The translations under genes and the position numbers were made by a program. DNA of 64,000 nt. Origin: JAKRSD01 sp964473995. GTDB taxonomy: Bacteria > Bacteroidota > Bacteroidia > CAIKAF01. Shown one piece after another: positions 1 through 8,691 of this stretch. Location: the NCBI GenBank assembly GCA_964473995.1, contig CAYYRB010000002.1, forward strand, positions 10,862 through 74,861, written 5' to 3'. Every line of letters starts with the position of its first letter. The stretch's first letter is position 1. A model generated the notes under the pieces. It searched no databases. It saw only the letters and a program-made list of their open reading frames with translations, and was not told where the DNA came from.

Positions 1-633
1 GGCATGGAAGTATGCTGCACACTGGGTATGCTCAACGAGCAACAGGCAAAAAGATTAAAAGAGGCAGGGCTGTATGCCTACAACCATAATTTGGATACAT
101 CTCCCGAATTTTATGATAAAATCATCACCACCCGAACTTATGAAGATCGGTTAAATACGCTGGAGAATGTACGAAATGCGGGCATTTCTGTTTGTTGTGG
201 AGGAATAGTGGGCATGGGAGAGGATAAAACAGATCGTATCGGGTTAATTCAAACATTAGCTAATCTGCCTAAGCATCCTGAATCTGTGCCTATTAATGCA
301 TTGGTAGCGGTAAAGGGAACTCCGCTGGGTGAACAGGATAAAATACCGTTTTGGGAATTTTTACGAACCATAGCCACCGCGCGAATCGTAATGCCAGACA
401 GCATGGTGAGGCTCTCCGCCGGAAGAGAGCAAATGACGCTTTCAGAACAGTTTTTGTGCTTTTTGGCAGGCGCTAATTCTATTTTTGCGGGAGATAAATT
501 ACTAACTACCCCCAATCCTGAATTTGATTCGGATAAAGCGATGTTCTCTCTTTTCGGGCTCACAAACCGGGCACCTTTTAAGGAACATAAAGGATCGGAC
601 GTGGATGTGAACGCAGATGGAATTCCTGCGTAA
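1..633 (+). CDS. bioB: Biotin synthase, C-terminal two thirds (5' end outside window)
   Basis: Radical-SAM enzyme that inserts sulfur into dethiobiotin, the last step of biotin synthesis. The reading frame is open from base 1, so the N-terminal part with the CxxxCxxC cluster motif is cut off by the window edge. The visible 210 residues carry the BioB-specific stretches: EVCCTLG and SVCCGG, which hold cysteines equivalent to the auxiliary [2Fe-2S] ligands; YNHNLDTSPEFY; ESVPINALVAVKGTPL; and VRLSAGREQM with the conserved arginine ligand. The C-terminus (LLTTPNPEFD...) is complete. The stop codon overlaps the start of bioF by 17 bp, so the two are surely co-transcribed. Identification is secure; only the missing start is uncertain. 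Confidence 0.97.
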   Translation, partial: GMEVCCTLGMLNEQQAKRLKEAGLYAYNHNLDTSPEFYDKIITTRTYEDRLNTLENVRNAGISVCCGGIVGMGEDKTDRIGLIQTLANLPKHPESVPINALVAVKGTPLGEQDKIPFWEFLRTIATARIVMPDSMVRLSAGREQMTLSEQFLCFLAGANSIFAGDKLLTTPNPEFDSDKAMFSLFGLTNRAPFKEHKGSDVDVNADGIPA

Positions 634-1717
634 AAAATTAACTGAACGAGAGAAGGACGGAACTCTCCGGCATTTGGTCAGTCGATCTCACGGAATCGAT
701 TTTTTCTCAAATGATTATTTGGGAGCCTCTCAAAATAAAGCTATTTCGGAAAACGCTTTGTCCATCCTGCGAGATGAAAATTTGTTGAATACGGTAGGTT
801 CTTCAGGATCGAGGTTGATTTCGGGGAATATTCCTTTTTATGAAACTACCGAGGATTTCCTCGCTGAACACTTTAGAGCTGATAGTGCGTTGGTTTTTCA
901 TTCGGGCTTTAGCGCATTGTCAGGTTTGCTTTCCTGTATCGCGTCCCGCGGCGACACCTTGCTTTACGATGAATGGATACATGCCTCTGCCAGAGATGGC
1001 ATCCGATTAAGTTTTGCAAAGCATTATTCATTTATGCATAACAACTTGGACGATTTAAGGCGAAAGTTGAAAAATGCCACTGGAAGGGTTTTTGTGGTGG
1101 CGGAATCGGTGTACAGCATGGATGGAGATTTTTGTCCCCTTGACGAAATTTGGAGTTTAAAGTCAGAATACGATTTCACCCTCATTTTGGATGAAGCACA
1201 TTCGGGTGGCATATACGGTGAAAACGGAAAGGGTCTGGGTTTTCCCTATGCCGAGGATAAAAATTTTATTCGGGTGGTTACCTTCGGAAAAGCCTTTGGA
1301 GCTGAGGGGGCGGTTGTATTGGGTCCCAAGGTCTTGCGCGAGTATCTGATTAATTTTTCCCGTCCGTTTATTTATTCCACGGCTCCCGGCCCGCATTTTT
1401 TTGCACTGATTCGATCGGCGGTAAGCTGGAATAGTAAAGCCGACAGGGAGAGAAATGCCCTTCAGGAAAATATTACTTTTTTTAAATCCCTAAATCCTTC
1501 TTCTCATTTTTCTCCCATCCAGGTTTTTTGTTCATCGGACAAAAAAAGTCTGAATGAATTGGCAGACAACCTGAAAAAAGAGGGATTTTTGGTAAAAGCC
1601 GTTTTTTCACCTACCGTACCCGAAGGAAAGGAAAGAATACGGATTGTCATTCATTCATTTAACCGTTCTGGGGAGCTAAGAAAACTTGTCGAAACCAGAT
1701 ATGCTTTAGGTATATGA
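617..1717 (+). CDS. bioF: 8-amino-7-oxononanoate synthase (BioF-like)
   Basis: PLP-dependent alpha-oxoamine synthase that condenses pimeloyl-ACP/CoA with alanine in biotin synthesis. The 366 residues begin with an ATG inside the bioB 3' end. FFSNDYLGAS near residue 30, GSSGSRLISGN, the ESVYSMDGDFCPL segment, LILDEAHSGGIYG with the PLP-stacking Asp/His, and VVTFGKAFGAEGAVVLG with the Schiff-base lysine are all recognisable. Length is slightly short for the family (about 380-390). Other alpha-oxoamine synthases (KBL, ALAS) look similar, but translational overlap with bioB makes BioF the natural call. mscL follows on the opposite strand with about 30 bp between the stops. Confidence 0.93.
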   Translation: MEFLRKKLTEREKDGTLRHLVSRSHGIDFFSNDYLGASQNKAISENALSILRDENLLNTVGSSGSRLISGNIPFYETTEDFLAEHFRADSALVFHSGFSALSGLLSCIASRGDTLLYDEWIHASARDGIRLSFAKHYSFMHNNLDDLRRKLKNATGRVFVVAESVYSMDGDFCPLDEIWSLKSEYDFTLILDEAHSGGIYGENGKGLGFPYAEDKNFIRVVTFGKAFGAEGAVVLGPKVLREYLINFSRPFIYSTAPGPHFFALIRSAVSWNSKADRERNALQENITFFKSLNPSSHFSPIQVFCSSDKKSLNELADNLKKEGFLVKAVFSPTVPEGKERIRIVIHSFNRSGELRKLVETRYALGI

Positions 1718-1748
1718 TGTTTTTTGGACACCAGAGGAAAGACAAGGC

Positions 1749-2180
1749 TTATTTTTTGAGTAAATCCCTGATTTCAGTCAGTAATTTCTCCTCATTTGTA
1801 GGCTCAGGTGCAGCTGTCGGGGCTTCATTCTTTTCCTTTTTAAGTTTATTCATTCCTTTTACCAAGGCAAAAATGCAAAAGGCAATGATGGTAAAATCCA
1901 CCACGGTTTGCACAAATGCACCGTAACTCAGCGTTACCTCAGCCACTTCGGGAGACACCAATTTTTCACCTTCCATAACGGCAGGTGAACCGCTTTTTAT
2001 CGTCGCTTTCAGTTCTTTGAAGTCTACACCGCCTAAGAGCACGCCGATCGGGGGCATGATGATATCGTTTACCAAAGAAGTAACGATTTTTCCAAATGCG
2101 CCTCCGATAATCACACCCACTGCTAAATCTACTACATTGCCTTTCAGGGCAAATTCTTTGAATTCTTTTAAAATACTCAT
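1749..2180 (-). CDS. mscL: Large-conductance mechanosensitive channel MscL
   Basis: Homopentameric inner-membrane channel that opens under membrane tension to release solutes during osmotic downshock. The 143 residues show the family N-terminus (FKEFALKGNVVDLAVGVIIGGAFGKIVTS), with the amphipathic N-helix and the pore-lining Gly/Ala-rich TM1, then the IMPPIGVLLGG loop. TM2 (VDFTIIAFCIFALVKGMNKL) and a short charged C-terminal helix follow. Length is typical. It is convergent with bioF and divergent from lpd; a TATCTTTG promoter box lies about 20 bp upstream of its ATG. Confidence 0.97.
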   Translation of the reverse strand: MSILKEFKEFALKGNVVDLAVGVIIGGAFGKIVTSLVNDIIMPPIGVLLGGVDFKELKATIKSGSPAVMEGEKLVSPEVAEVTLSYGAFVQTVVDFTIIAFCIFALVKGMNKLKKEKNEAPTAAPEPTNEEKLLTEIRDLLKK

Positions 2181-2200
2181 GAATTTTCGGATTACAAAAC

Positions 2201-2208
2201 AAAGATAA
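2201..2208 (-). promoter_or_regulatory. TAnnTTTG -7 box for mscL
   Basis: Minus-strand TATCTTTG matches the Bacteroidota sigma-factor -7 consensus and ends about 20 bp before the mscL start. No well-spaced -33 TTG is visible, so this is a half-promoter call. Confidence 0.5.
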
Positions 2209-2273
2209 ATGAATATTTGAAGGTGGTTTGAGTTTGATTTTTATACCTTCGTAATTAAATTACACGTAAGATT

Positions 2274-3659
2274 ATGTATGATTTGATAGTTCTTGGAAGC
2301 GGACCCGGGGGATATGTGGCAGCCATACGCGCATCGCAGCTGGGAATGAAGGTGGCCATTGTGGAAAAAGAATCGTTGGGTGGCGTTTGTTTAAATTGGG
2401 GCTGTATTCCCACCAAGGCATTATTAAAAAGTGCCAACATTAAAGAATATATTGACCATGCTGCCGAATACGGACTGGATGGGGCAAAGGCGACCGTGAA
2501 TTTTCCGGGAGTGATAAAAAGGAGCAGGGGAGTTGCTGATGGAATGTCCAAAGGCGTGCAGTTCCTGATGAAAAAAAATAAAATTGACGTCATAAACGGA
2601 TTTGGTAAATTTAAAAGTGCTTCCGTTATAGAGGTAACTGATGCTGAAGGAAAGAAACAAACCGTTCAGGGAAAACACATCATTATTGCTACGGGCGCGC
2701 GCTCCAGAGTTATTGACAGCATTCCCCAAAACGGGAAAAATATCATCGGGTATCGTGAAGCAATGACTTTGCCTGAGCAGCCCAAATCAATGGTAGTAAT
2801 CGGTTCGGGTGCCATCGGCAGTGAATTTGCTTATTTTTATAACGCCATGGGTACAAAGGTTACCCTGGTGGAGTATATGCCCACTGTTTTGCCTATTGAA
2901 GATGAGGAAGTATCCAAGCAACTGGAAAAGTCGTTCAAAAAAGCGGGCATGGACGTACTTACCGAAACATCGGTCGAGAAGGTGGAATCGTTGGGAAAAA
3001 CCTGCAAGGTCTATCTAAAGAATAAAAAAGGAGAACAGACGATTGATTGTGATGTGGTATTATCGGCAATAGGCGTTGTAGCTAATCTGGAAGGAATAGG
3101 TTTGGAAGAGTTGGGTGTTAAAACGGAAAAAGGGAAAATAAGTACGGATGAATTTTTCCGCACCAATATTCCTGGAGTATATGCCATCGGAGACGTGACT
3201 ACCGGGCCGGCATTGGCTCATGTAGCCTCGCATGAGGGGATAGTCTGCGTGGAAAAGATAGCCGGAAAAAATCCGGAACCCGTGAATTACGGCAATGTAC
3301 CATCCTGCACATATTGTTATCCGGAGGTGGCTTCTGTAGGAATGACGGAAAAGCAAGCCAGAGAAGCCGGTTATGAAATCAAAATCGGTAAATTTCCCTT
3401 TTCAGCGAGCGGAAAAGCAAGTGCTGCGGGAGCCAAAGAAGGTTTTGTGAAAGTAATATTTGATGCCAAATACGGGGAGTGGCTCGGTTGCCATATGATT
3501 GGTGCCGGTGTTACCGAAATGATTTCGGAAGCTGTGGTGGCCAGAAAATTGGAAACGACGGGGCATGACATCGTAACAGCCATGCATCCCCACCCAACCA
3601 TGAGCGAAGCCATAATGGAAGCAGCGGCAGCGGCATACGGTGAGGTCATACATCTTTAA
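2274..3659 (+). CDS. lpd: Dihydrolipoyl dehydrogenase (E3)
   Basis: FAD-dependent flavoprotein disulfide reductase that reoxidises lipoyl groups in 2-oxoacid dehydrogenase complexes or the glycine cleavage system, making NADH. The 461 residues hold an N-terminal FAD dinucleotide fold (GSGPGGYVAAIRA), the redox disulfide in GGVCLNWGCIPTKALL near residue 40, the NAD fold (VIGSGAIGSEFAYFYNAMG), the second FAD motif (VYAIGDVT) and the C-terminal interface with the catalytic HPHPT...E dyad. It is full length and has no E1/E2 genes beside it, so it is probably a shared stand-alone E3. A weak TACCTTCG box (2244-2251) lies in the divergent region shared with mscL. Confidence 0.96.
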   Translation: MYDLIVLGSGPGGYVAAIRASQLGMKVAIVEKESLGGVCLNWGCIPTKALLKSANIKEYIDHAAEYGLDGAKATVNFPGVIKRSRGVADGMSKGVQFLMKKNKIDVINGFGKFKSASVIEVTDAEGKKQTVQGKHIIIATGARSRVIDSIPQNGKNIIGYREAMTLPEQPKSMVVIGSGAIGSEFAYFYNAMGTKVTLVEYMPTVLPIEDEEVSKQLEKSFKKAGMDVLTETSVEKVESLGKTCKVYLKNKKGEQTIDCDVVLSAIGVVANLEGIGLEELGVKTEKGKISTDEFFRTNIPGVYAIGDVTTGPALAHVASHEGIVCVEKIAGKNPEPVNYGNVPSCTYCYPEVASVGMTEKQAREAGYEIKIGKFPFSASGKASAAGAKEGFVKVIFDAKYGEWLGCHMIGAGVTEMISEAVVARKLETTGHDIVTAMHPHPTMSEAIMEAAAAAYGEVIHL

Positions 3660-3696
3660 TTGAGGTATGCCTCAGGTCATTTTTAGTTATTGAAAA

Positions 3697-4920
3697 ATGC
3701 CCCGTATTCTCAGAATTATCAATCGGTTTAATTTAGGTGGGCCAACTTATAATGTTGCTTATCTTACCAAATATCTGCCTACAGAGTATGATACTTTACT
3801 GGTGGGTGGAATACCCGATGAAAGCGAAGGTACATCCTCTCATATTCTCCAAAATTTAGGTATTGAACCGGTTATAATTCACGAAATGAAGCGATCCATT
3901 AATCCGGAAATGGATTACATCGCTTTCCGAAAAATCAGGAAGTTGATCCGTGAATTTAAACCGGATATAGTGCACACGCATGCTTCCAAGGCGGGAACTT
4001 TAGGCAGATTAGCCGCCTCTAAAGAGCGAGTCCCCGTATTGGTGCACACGTTTCACGGACATGTTTTTCACAGTTACTTCGGTAAAGCCCAAACATTATT
4101 GTATAAAACCATCGAACGCAAAATAGCCAAAGTAACGGATCGTATCATTGCGATCAGTGAAGGCCAGAAAGAAGAACTTTCTGCTGAACATAAAATCTGC
4201 CCCTCGGAAAAAATTTCGGTTATTCCTCTCGGTTTTGATTTAGAACGATTTTGGACCGATACGGAAAACAAAAGACGTAGATTCAGAGATACTTATAAAA
4301 TTTCCAACGAACAGGTAGCGGTCGGAATTATCGGGAGGTTAGTTCCGGTTAAAAATCATCTCTTATTTCTGGATTCGGCAAAAAAAGTGTGGGAAAAATT
4401 TCCCAACAAGGTCCGTTTTTTCATCATAGGCGATGGTGAGCTCCGCGAGCATCTTTTGAATTATTGCAGACAAATTGAATTGCCTGCGGCATATATGCCG
4501 GATGAGGGTACATCATATCCTTTAACATTTACATCCTGGATTAACGAGGCAGATCTGGCCATGGCCGGTTTGGATGTTATTGCCCTCACTTCGTTTAATG
4601 AAGGAACTCCCGTAAGTTTGATTGAGGCACAGGCAGCTTCCAAGCCGGTACTTTCGACGCGGGTGGGAGGTATTGCCAATATCGTAAAGGAAAATCAATC
4701 GGCGCTATTATCTGATTTAAACGATCCCGAAGAATTTGCAGGGCATTTAGAACGCCTGGTAAATGATGATACACTACGAAACGAAATGTCATTCCACGGA
4801 AAGACATTTGTGGAAAGTCGTTTTCATTATACCCGTCTGGTGTATGATACAGAATTGCTTTATCAGCAATTGTTGGAAAAGAAGGACGAAGGGCGTAAAC
4901 TATTTTCCGCTTTCACTTAA
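3697..4920 (+). CDS. GT4-family glycosyltransferase
   Basis: Predicted retaining GT-B glycosyltransferase (CAZy GT4) of the cytoplasm, adding a sugar from a nucleotide donor to a lipid-linked surface-glycan intermediate. Signs are the N-terminal glycine-rich acceptor loop (RFNLGGPTYNVAYL), DIVHTHASKAGTLGR, GIIGRLVPVKNH at the start of the donor domain, and the E-x7-E signature in FNEGTPVSLIEAQAASKPVL. At 407 residues it is full length. It directly precedes a Wza-like export lipoprotein and a Wzc-like kinase on the same strand, which places it in exopolysaccharide or capsule synthesis. Sugar donor and acceptor cannot be read from the sequence. Confidence 0.9.
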   Translation: MPRILRIINRFNLGGPTYNVAYLTKYLPTEYDTLLVGGIPDESEGTSSHILQNLGIEPVIIHEMKRSINPEMDYIAFRKIRKLIREFKPDIVHTHASKAGTLGRLAASKERVPVLVHTFHGHVFHSYFGKAQTLLYKTIERKIAKVTDRIIAISEGQKEELSAEHKICPSEKISVIPLGFDLERFWTDTENKRRRFRDTYKISNEQVAVGIIGRLVPVKNHLLFLDSAKKVWEKFPNKVRFFIIGDGELREHLLNYCRQIELPAAYMPDEGTSYPLTFTSWINEADLAMAGLDVIALTSFNEGTPVSLIEAQAASKPVLSTRVGGIANIVKENQSALLSDLNDPEEFAGHLERLVNDDTLRNEMSFHGKTFVESRFHYTRLVYDTELLYQQLLEKKDEGRKLFSAFT

Positions 4921-4924
4921 TTTC

Positions 4925-4932
4925 TATATTTG
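4925..4932 (+). promoter_or_regulatory. TATATTTG -7 box before the Wza-like gene
   Basis: Perfect match to TAnnTTTG, ending 4 bp before the proposed GTG start at 4937. It would give an almost leaderless transcript for the export genes, separate from the upstream glycosyltransferase. No clear -33 element is seen. Confidence 0.4.
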
Positions 4933-4936
4933 TCCT

Positions 4937-5731
4937 GTGATAAAAGTTGTTAAGTTTTTGTTTTGCACAATGTTCGTTGCCAGCTTGTTTTCAGGCTGTA
5001 AATATGCGAACCCTAATGTAATGCTCCGCACCCCTAAAAATTTTGTTTACGATACTTTTCCAGCCGTATTGGATTCCCAGTATGTTATCGCCGTGGATGA
5101 CCAAATCAGTTTTCAATTACAGGCAAACGAAGGGATAAACATGGTCGATGTTTTTCAAAACTTTAACCAACAAGGTCAAATTAATGGCAATGTTGCTGTT
5201 GGAAACGGGTTGTCTTTTACCGTGGAATACGACGGAACGGTTAAACTTCCCGTCATAGGACGTTTCAAAATTGCCGGCATGACGCCCCGCCAGTCCGAAG
5301 ATTCATTGGAAAGTTCATTCTCCAGAATGTATAAAAATCCATATGTGCGTATAACGGTTTCCAACCGAAGAGTGATTGTTTTTCCCGGAGGACTGGGAAC
5401 GGCCAAGGTAGTCCCGCTTACTGATCAGAATATGACGTTGTTTGAGGCACTTGCCTTCACCGGAGGTATAGATGCGATGGGAAAGGCATATAAAATTAAA
5501 CTGATACGAGGTAACTTGAAGAAACCGTATGTTTTTCTTATAGATGCGTCATCAATCGAAACGATAAAACAGGCCGATTTAGTTCTTCAAGCGGACGACA
5601 TCATTTACGTAGAACCCATCGAAAGACCTCTCGCTTTTTTTCTAAAGGAAGTAGCACCTTGGATATATCTTTTTACATCCTCCGCCGGCCTTGCCGTAAC
5701 AATATATACTCTTACGAAATTGCTGAACTAG
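4937..5731 (+). CDS. Wza-like polysaccharide export lipoprotein
   Basis: Periplasmic/outer-membrane component of a Wza-type polysaccharide secretion channel. I chose the GTG at 4937 because it gives a proper lipoprotein signal: Ile-Lys-Val-Val-Lys, a hydrophobic stretch, then the lipobox LFSGC. The in-frame ATG at 4970 would leave only nine uncharged residues before the cysteine. The 264 residues contain the poly-export (PES) domain (ISFQLQANEG...FTVEYDGTVKLPVIGRFKIAGMTPRQSEDSLES) and a SLBB-type segment (VIVFPGGLGTAKVVPLTDQNMTLFEALAFTGGI). A hydrophobic C-terminal segment (PWIYLFTSSAGLAVTIYTL) may cross the membrane. Its stop codon abuts the next gene's ATG, so they form a coupled export pair. 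Confidence 0.88.
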   Translation: MIKVVKFLFCTMFVASLFSGCKYANPNVMLRTPKNFVYDTFPAVLDSQYVIAVDDQISFQLQANEGINMVDVFQNFNQQGQINGNVAVGNGLSFTVEYDGTVKLPVIGRFKIAGMTPRQSEDSLESSFSRMYKNPYVRITVSNRRVIVFPGGLGTAKVVPLTDQNMTLFEALAFTGGIDAMGKAYKIKLIRGNLKKPYVFLIDASSIETIKQADLVLQADDIIYVEPIERPLAFFLKEVAPWIYLFTSSAGLAVTIYTLTKLLN

Positions 5732-8155
5732 ATGGCGGAGAAGCATATTCCACAGATCAATCAGGACTTTGATGCCAAACTCCTCCTGCACGTTTTAGGT
5801 AAGAATGCGGTTTGGATTCTTTTTTTATTTGTTGTCAGCCTAACCAGCGCGTTTCTGCTGATTCGGTACACAAAACCGATTTATCAGTCCAAGGCGGTAA
5901 TTCAGTTGACGGGTGAAGCGGAACAGCAAATATTGGACGCAAATCTAAATCCCTATCAAACTAAAAATTTGGCTAAGGAGATTGAACTTCTTCGTTCTCC
6001 CGTTTTTTTGAGCCGCATTTTGGAAAAAATTCCGCATGACATTTCTTATTACAAAAGGGGATCTATCCTCAATTTTGAAACGTACAAAGCTTCTCCTTTT
6101 TTGGTGGAAACAGATACCTTGAGGCCTGACGTCTACACAGGTAATTTTGATGTAGTTTTTGTCAATGAACGTGAGTTTTTAATATCAACTCCCGACGGCT
6201 CTTTAAACAAGGCTAAGTTTTCTTTCGGGGAGACGATAAAAACACCTTCTGTCCAGTTTCGGTTGCTTCCCAATCGTATAGAGGGCACACCGGAAGGTGA
6301 GTATTTTTTTACCATTAATAATCCTCTTTACGCCGTCCCCAATTTATTATCTAAATTAGAAATCAGCATTCTGAGCGAACAGGCTAAAACCATTGAGATA
6401 GCCGGAACTGATTTTAACGCAAACAAGGCTTCCGATGTGGTGAATGCCATTGCCAAAGAATTTGAATACTTCAATATCGAAAAGAAGCAGGAGGGGGCAA
6501 ATCGGGTTCTCGATTACATTGATAAAACGTTGGGATTTGTTGCGGAAAATCTTTCTGAAACAGACAAGAAACTGAGTAGGTTTCCTCCTGAAGATGTTTT
6601 TGACGTGCAGGGAGCTATGTTGGAGCGAAACCGCATTTATGAACGACAAGCTGCATTTGAACTAAAAGAAGAGGAAATAATTAGTGACTTGGCATTACTG
6701 AAGACATTGGAGACCTCAGAAATCAAAGATGTAAAAGACGTGATAGCCATTCAGGCATTGGTAAGCCCCTCCGGACTTAATTCTTTTATTTCAGGACCAC
6801 TGCAGCGGTTTTACACTCTGTTTTCTTCACGCGATGATATTTTATATTCAACTCCTGAAAATAGTCCCTTGTTAAATAGAATCAACTATCAGATAACCGA
6901 ACAAAAATCGGGCTGGAAAGCTACACTGAAATCTGTAGAGGGGGTATTGAACGTACGGCTTGAAAAGTTGCGTGGAAAAAAGCAGCCAGCTGCATCTTTC
7001 AATCTCTTTACTTCGGACGTAATTGATACGAATAATCTTACGGCCACCATGCTGAAGCGGATGAAAGATGTAAATGAAAAGTTTTTTAATCAATTGATTG
7101 AAAAGAAAGCCGAATATTCGATTGCAAAGGAAGGATTTACACCTGAATACCAAATCCTCAAGTTTGCCGAGGTGGCTGAGGAACCCATAGCGCCAAATAA
7201 GAATATCATTTTGATAACTGCCTTTGCGGCATGGTTGCTTCTTTCCATTTTCCTTGTCAGTATTCGTTATATTCTGAATGATGAAATTTTACTTTTAAAT
7301 GATATCTCTAAATACACGGATGCCGCCTTGCTGGGGATGATACACAAATACAAAGAAGATATTCCCGTTTCTCAGCTGGTGGTGAGCAAAAAACCCAAAG
7401 GCTTGATTGCGGAAGCCTTTAGAAGTGTAAGGACCAACCTTCAGTTCATTGAAAACGAGCCGGGGTCTAAAATAATTTCATTAACCTCTACCATTTCAGG
7501 GGAGGGGAAAACATTCGTATCCATTAATCTTTCCGGTATTTTGGCTTTCAGTGGATCTAAAGTCATTGTATTAGATTGTGATATGCGTAAACCTAAAATC
7601 CACCTTGGTTTTGAAACCCACAATGATTATGGAATGAGCACCATCCTCATCGGACAGGATGAATATAAAAAATGCATCCGAAAAAGCAGCATGGATAATC
7701 TCGATTTTATCACCGCCGGTCCGATACCGCCAAATCCGGCAGAGTTGCTCATGAACCAACGGATGGATGAACTGATTGAAACCCTGAAAAAAGAATACGA
7801 TTACATCGTGATCGACAACCCCCCTGTAGGCCTTGTTTCTGATGCTGTGATTAATCTGCAGCGGGCTAATTATCCCATCTATATCTTTCGATCTGATTAT
7901 TCCAGAAAATTCTTTATCAATAACCTGAACAGACTCAAAACAGAAAATAAAATTCATAATCTCTCCTGCATTCTCAACAGTGTGGACATTTCCAAAAACC
8001 GCAGTTATGGATATGGTTATGGCTATGGAAGTTACAACTATGGATACGGATATGGTTATGGTTTCGGTTATTATGAAGAGGAAAAGGGAACTCAAGTTAC
8101 CAACAAAACCGGATCTATCATTCTCAACATTCTCAAAGGAAAATCCAGTAAATGA
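5732..8155 (+). CDS. Wzc-like chain-length regulator / BY-kinase with Tyr-Gly tail
   Basis: Inner-membrane co-polymerase and bacterial tyrosine autokinase (Wzc/CapB class) that partners the Wza-like channel and tunes polymer length. The 807 residues comprise a Wzz-type domain with TM1 near residues 30-48, a long periplasmic coiled-coil region, TM2 near 490-510, and a C-terminal kinase. The kinase shows Walker A SGEGKT near residue 590, A' motif VIVLDCDMRKP, and Walker B YDYIVIDNPP near 690. Residues of about 759-781 form a tail with 11 tyrosines alternating mainly with glycine, the expected autophosphorylation cluster. The stop overlaps the next start in an ATGA quartet. Confidence 0.93.
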   Translation: MAEKHIPQINQDFDAKLLLHVLGKNAVWILFLFVVSLTSAFLLIRYTKPIYQSKAVIQLTGEAEQQILDANLNPYQTKNLAKEIELLRSPVFLSRILEKIPHDISYYKRGSILNFETYKASPFLVETDTLRPDVYTGNFDVVFVNEREFLISTPDGSLNKAKFSFGETIKTPSVQFRLLPNRIEGTPEGEYFFTINNPLYAVPNLLSKLEISILSEQAKTIEIAGTDFNANKASDVVNAIAKEFEYFNIEKKQEGANRVLDYIDKTLGFVAENLSETDKKLSRFPPEDVFDVQGAMLERNRIYERQAAFELKEEEIISDLALLKTLETSEIKDVKDVIAIQALVSPSGLNSFISGPLQRFYTLFSSRDDILYSTPENSPLLNRINYQITEQKSGWKATLKSVEGVLNVRLEKLRGKKQPAASFNLFTSDVIDTNNLTATMLKRMKDVNEKFFNQLIEKKAEYSIAKEGFTPEYQILKFAEVAEEPIAPNKNIILITAFAAWLLLSIFLVSIRYILNDEILLLNDISKYTDAALLGMIHKYKEDIPVSQLVVSKKPKGLIAEAFRSVRTNLQFIENEPGSKIISLTSTISGEGKTFVSINLSGILAFSGSKVIVLDCDMRKPKIHLGFETHNDYGMSTILIGQDEYKKCIRKSSMDNLDFITAGPIPPNPAELLMNQRMDELIETLKKEYDYIVIDNPPVGLVSDAVINLQRANYPIYIFRSDYSRKFFINNLNRLKTENKIHNLSCILNSVDISKNRSYGYGYGYGSYNYGYGYGYGFGYYEEEKGTQVTNKTGSIILNILKGKSSK
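8006..8074 (+). repeat. Tyr/Gly codon repeat in the BY-kinase tail
   Basis: Degenerate in-frame repetition of TAT-GG(A/T/C) codons coding for Tyr-Gly pairs, 23 codons with 11 tyrosines. Such low-complexity DNA could expand or contract by slippage in steps of 6 bp without a frameshift, altering the number of phosphorylatable tyrosines. Confidence 0.8.
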
Positions 8156-8691
8156 TAAAGAAAGCTACCCCTATTTCCGGTATGTTTGAAATTCATCCGA
8201 CCGTATTTGATGATAGCCGGGGGTATTTTTTTGAATCATTCAGGAAAGATTCATTGGGTGAATGGAACTTTGTTCAGGATAATGAATCCCTCTCACAGAA
8301 AGATGTATTGCGCGGACTTCATTTTCAGGCACCTCCTTACGAACAGGGTAAATTGGTTCGGGTCATTAAAGGGGCTGTTTATGATGTGGCCGTGGACATC
8401 AGGTTAAATTCACCCACTTACGGAAAACATTACTCTCTCGTCCTTTCTGAGCAAAATAAAATTCAGTTGTGGATTCCACCGGGATTTGCGCACGGATTTT
8501 TGGTACTCGAACCCGATACAATTTTTTCGTATAAATGCACGAATTACTATCATAAAGCATCTGAAGGTTGTATCCTTTGGAATGATCCGGATTTAAACAT
8601 CCAATGGAATGTGAATAACCCAATCTTGTCAGAAAAAGACAAATTCGGCACTCCATTCGCCAGCTTTTCAAGTCCCTTTGCCTATGAATGA
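8152..8691 (+). CDS. rfbC: dTDP-4-dehydrorhamnose 3,5-epimerase (RmlC-like)
   Basis: Cupin epimerase converting dTDP-4-keto-6-deoxyglucose to dTDP-4-keto-rhamnose. The 179 residues show the family pattern: FDDSRGYFFESF, NESLSQKDVLRGLHFQ with the catalytic His region, GKLVRVIKGAVYDVAVDIR, and WIPPGFAHGFLVLEPDTIFSYKCTNYY. Length is normal. It overlaps the kinase gene by 4 bp and the downstream phosphoglycosyltransferase by 8 bp, so it belongs to the polysaccharide operon. RmlA, RmlB and RmlD are not in this window and must be elsewhere if rhamnose is the product. An epimerase for a related dTDP-deoxysugar is the alternative. Confidence 0.9.
   Translation: MIKKATPISGMFEIHPTVFDDSRGYFFESFRKDSLGEWNFVQDNESLSQKDVLRGLHFQAPPYEQGKLVRVIKGAVYDVAVDIRLNSPTYGKHYSLVLSEQNKIQLWIPPGFAHGFLVLEPDTIFSYKCTNYYHKASEGCILWNDPDLNIQWNVNNPILSEKDKFGTPFASFSSPFAYE

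Noticed and set aside
3661..3674. Short inverted repeat TGAGG-TATG-CCTCA after lpd as a terminator
   Set aside because: Only a 5-bp stem with no immediate T run; too weak to call.
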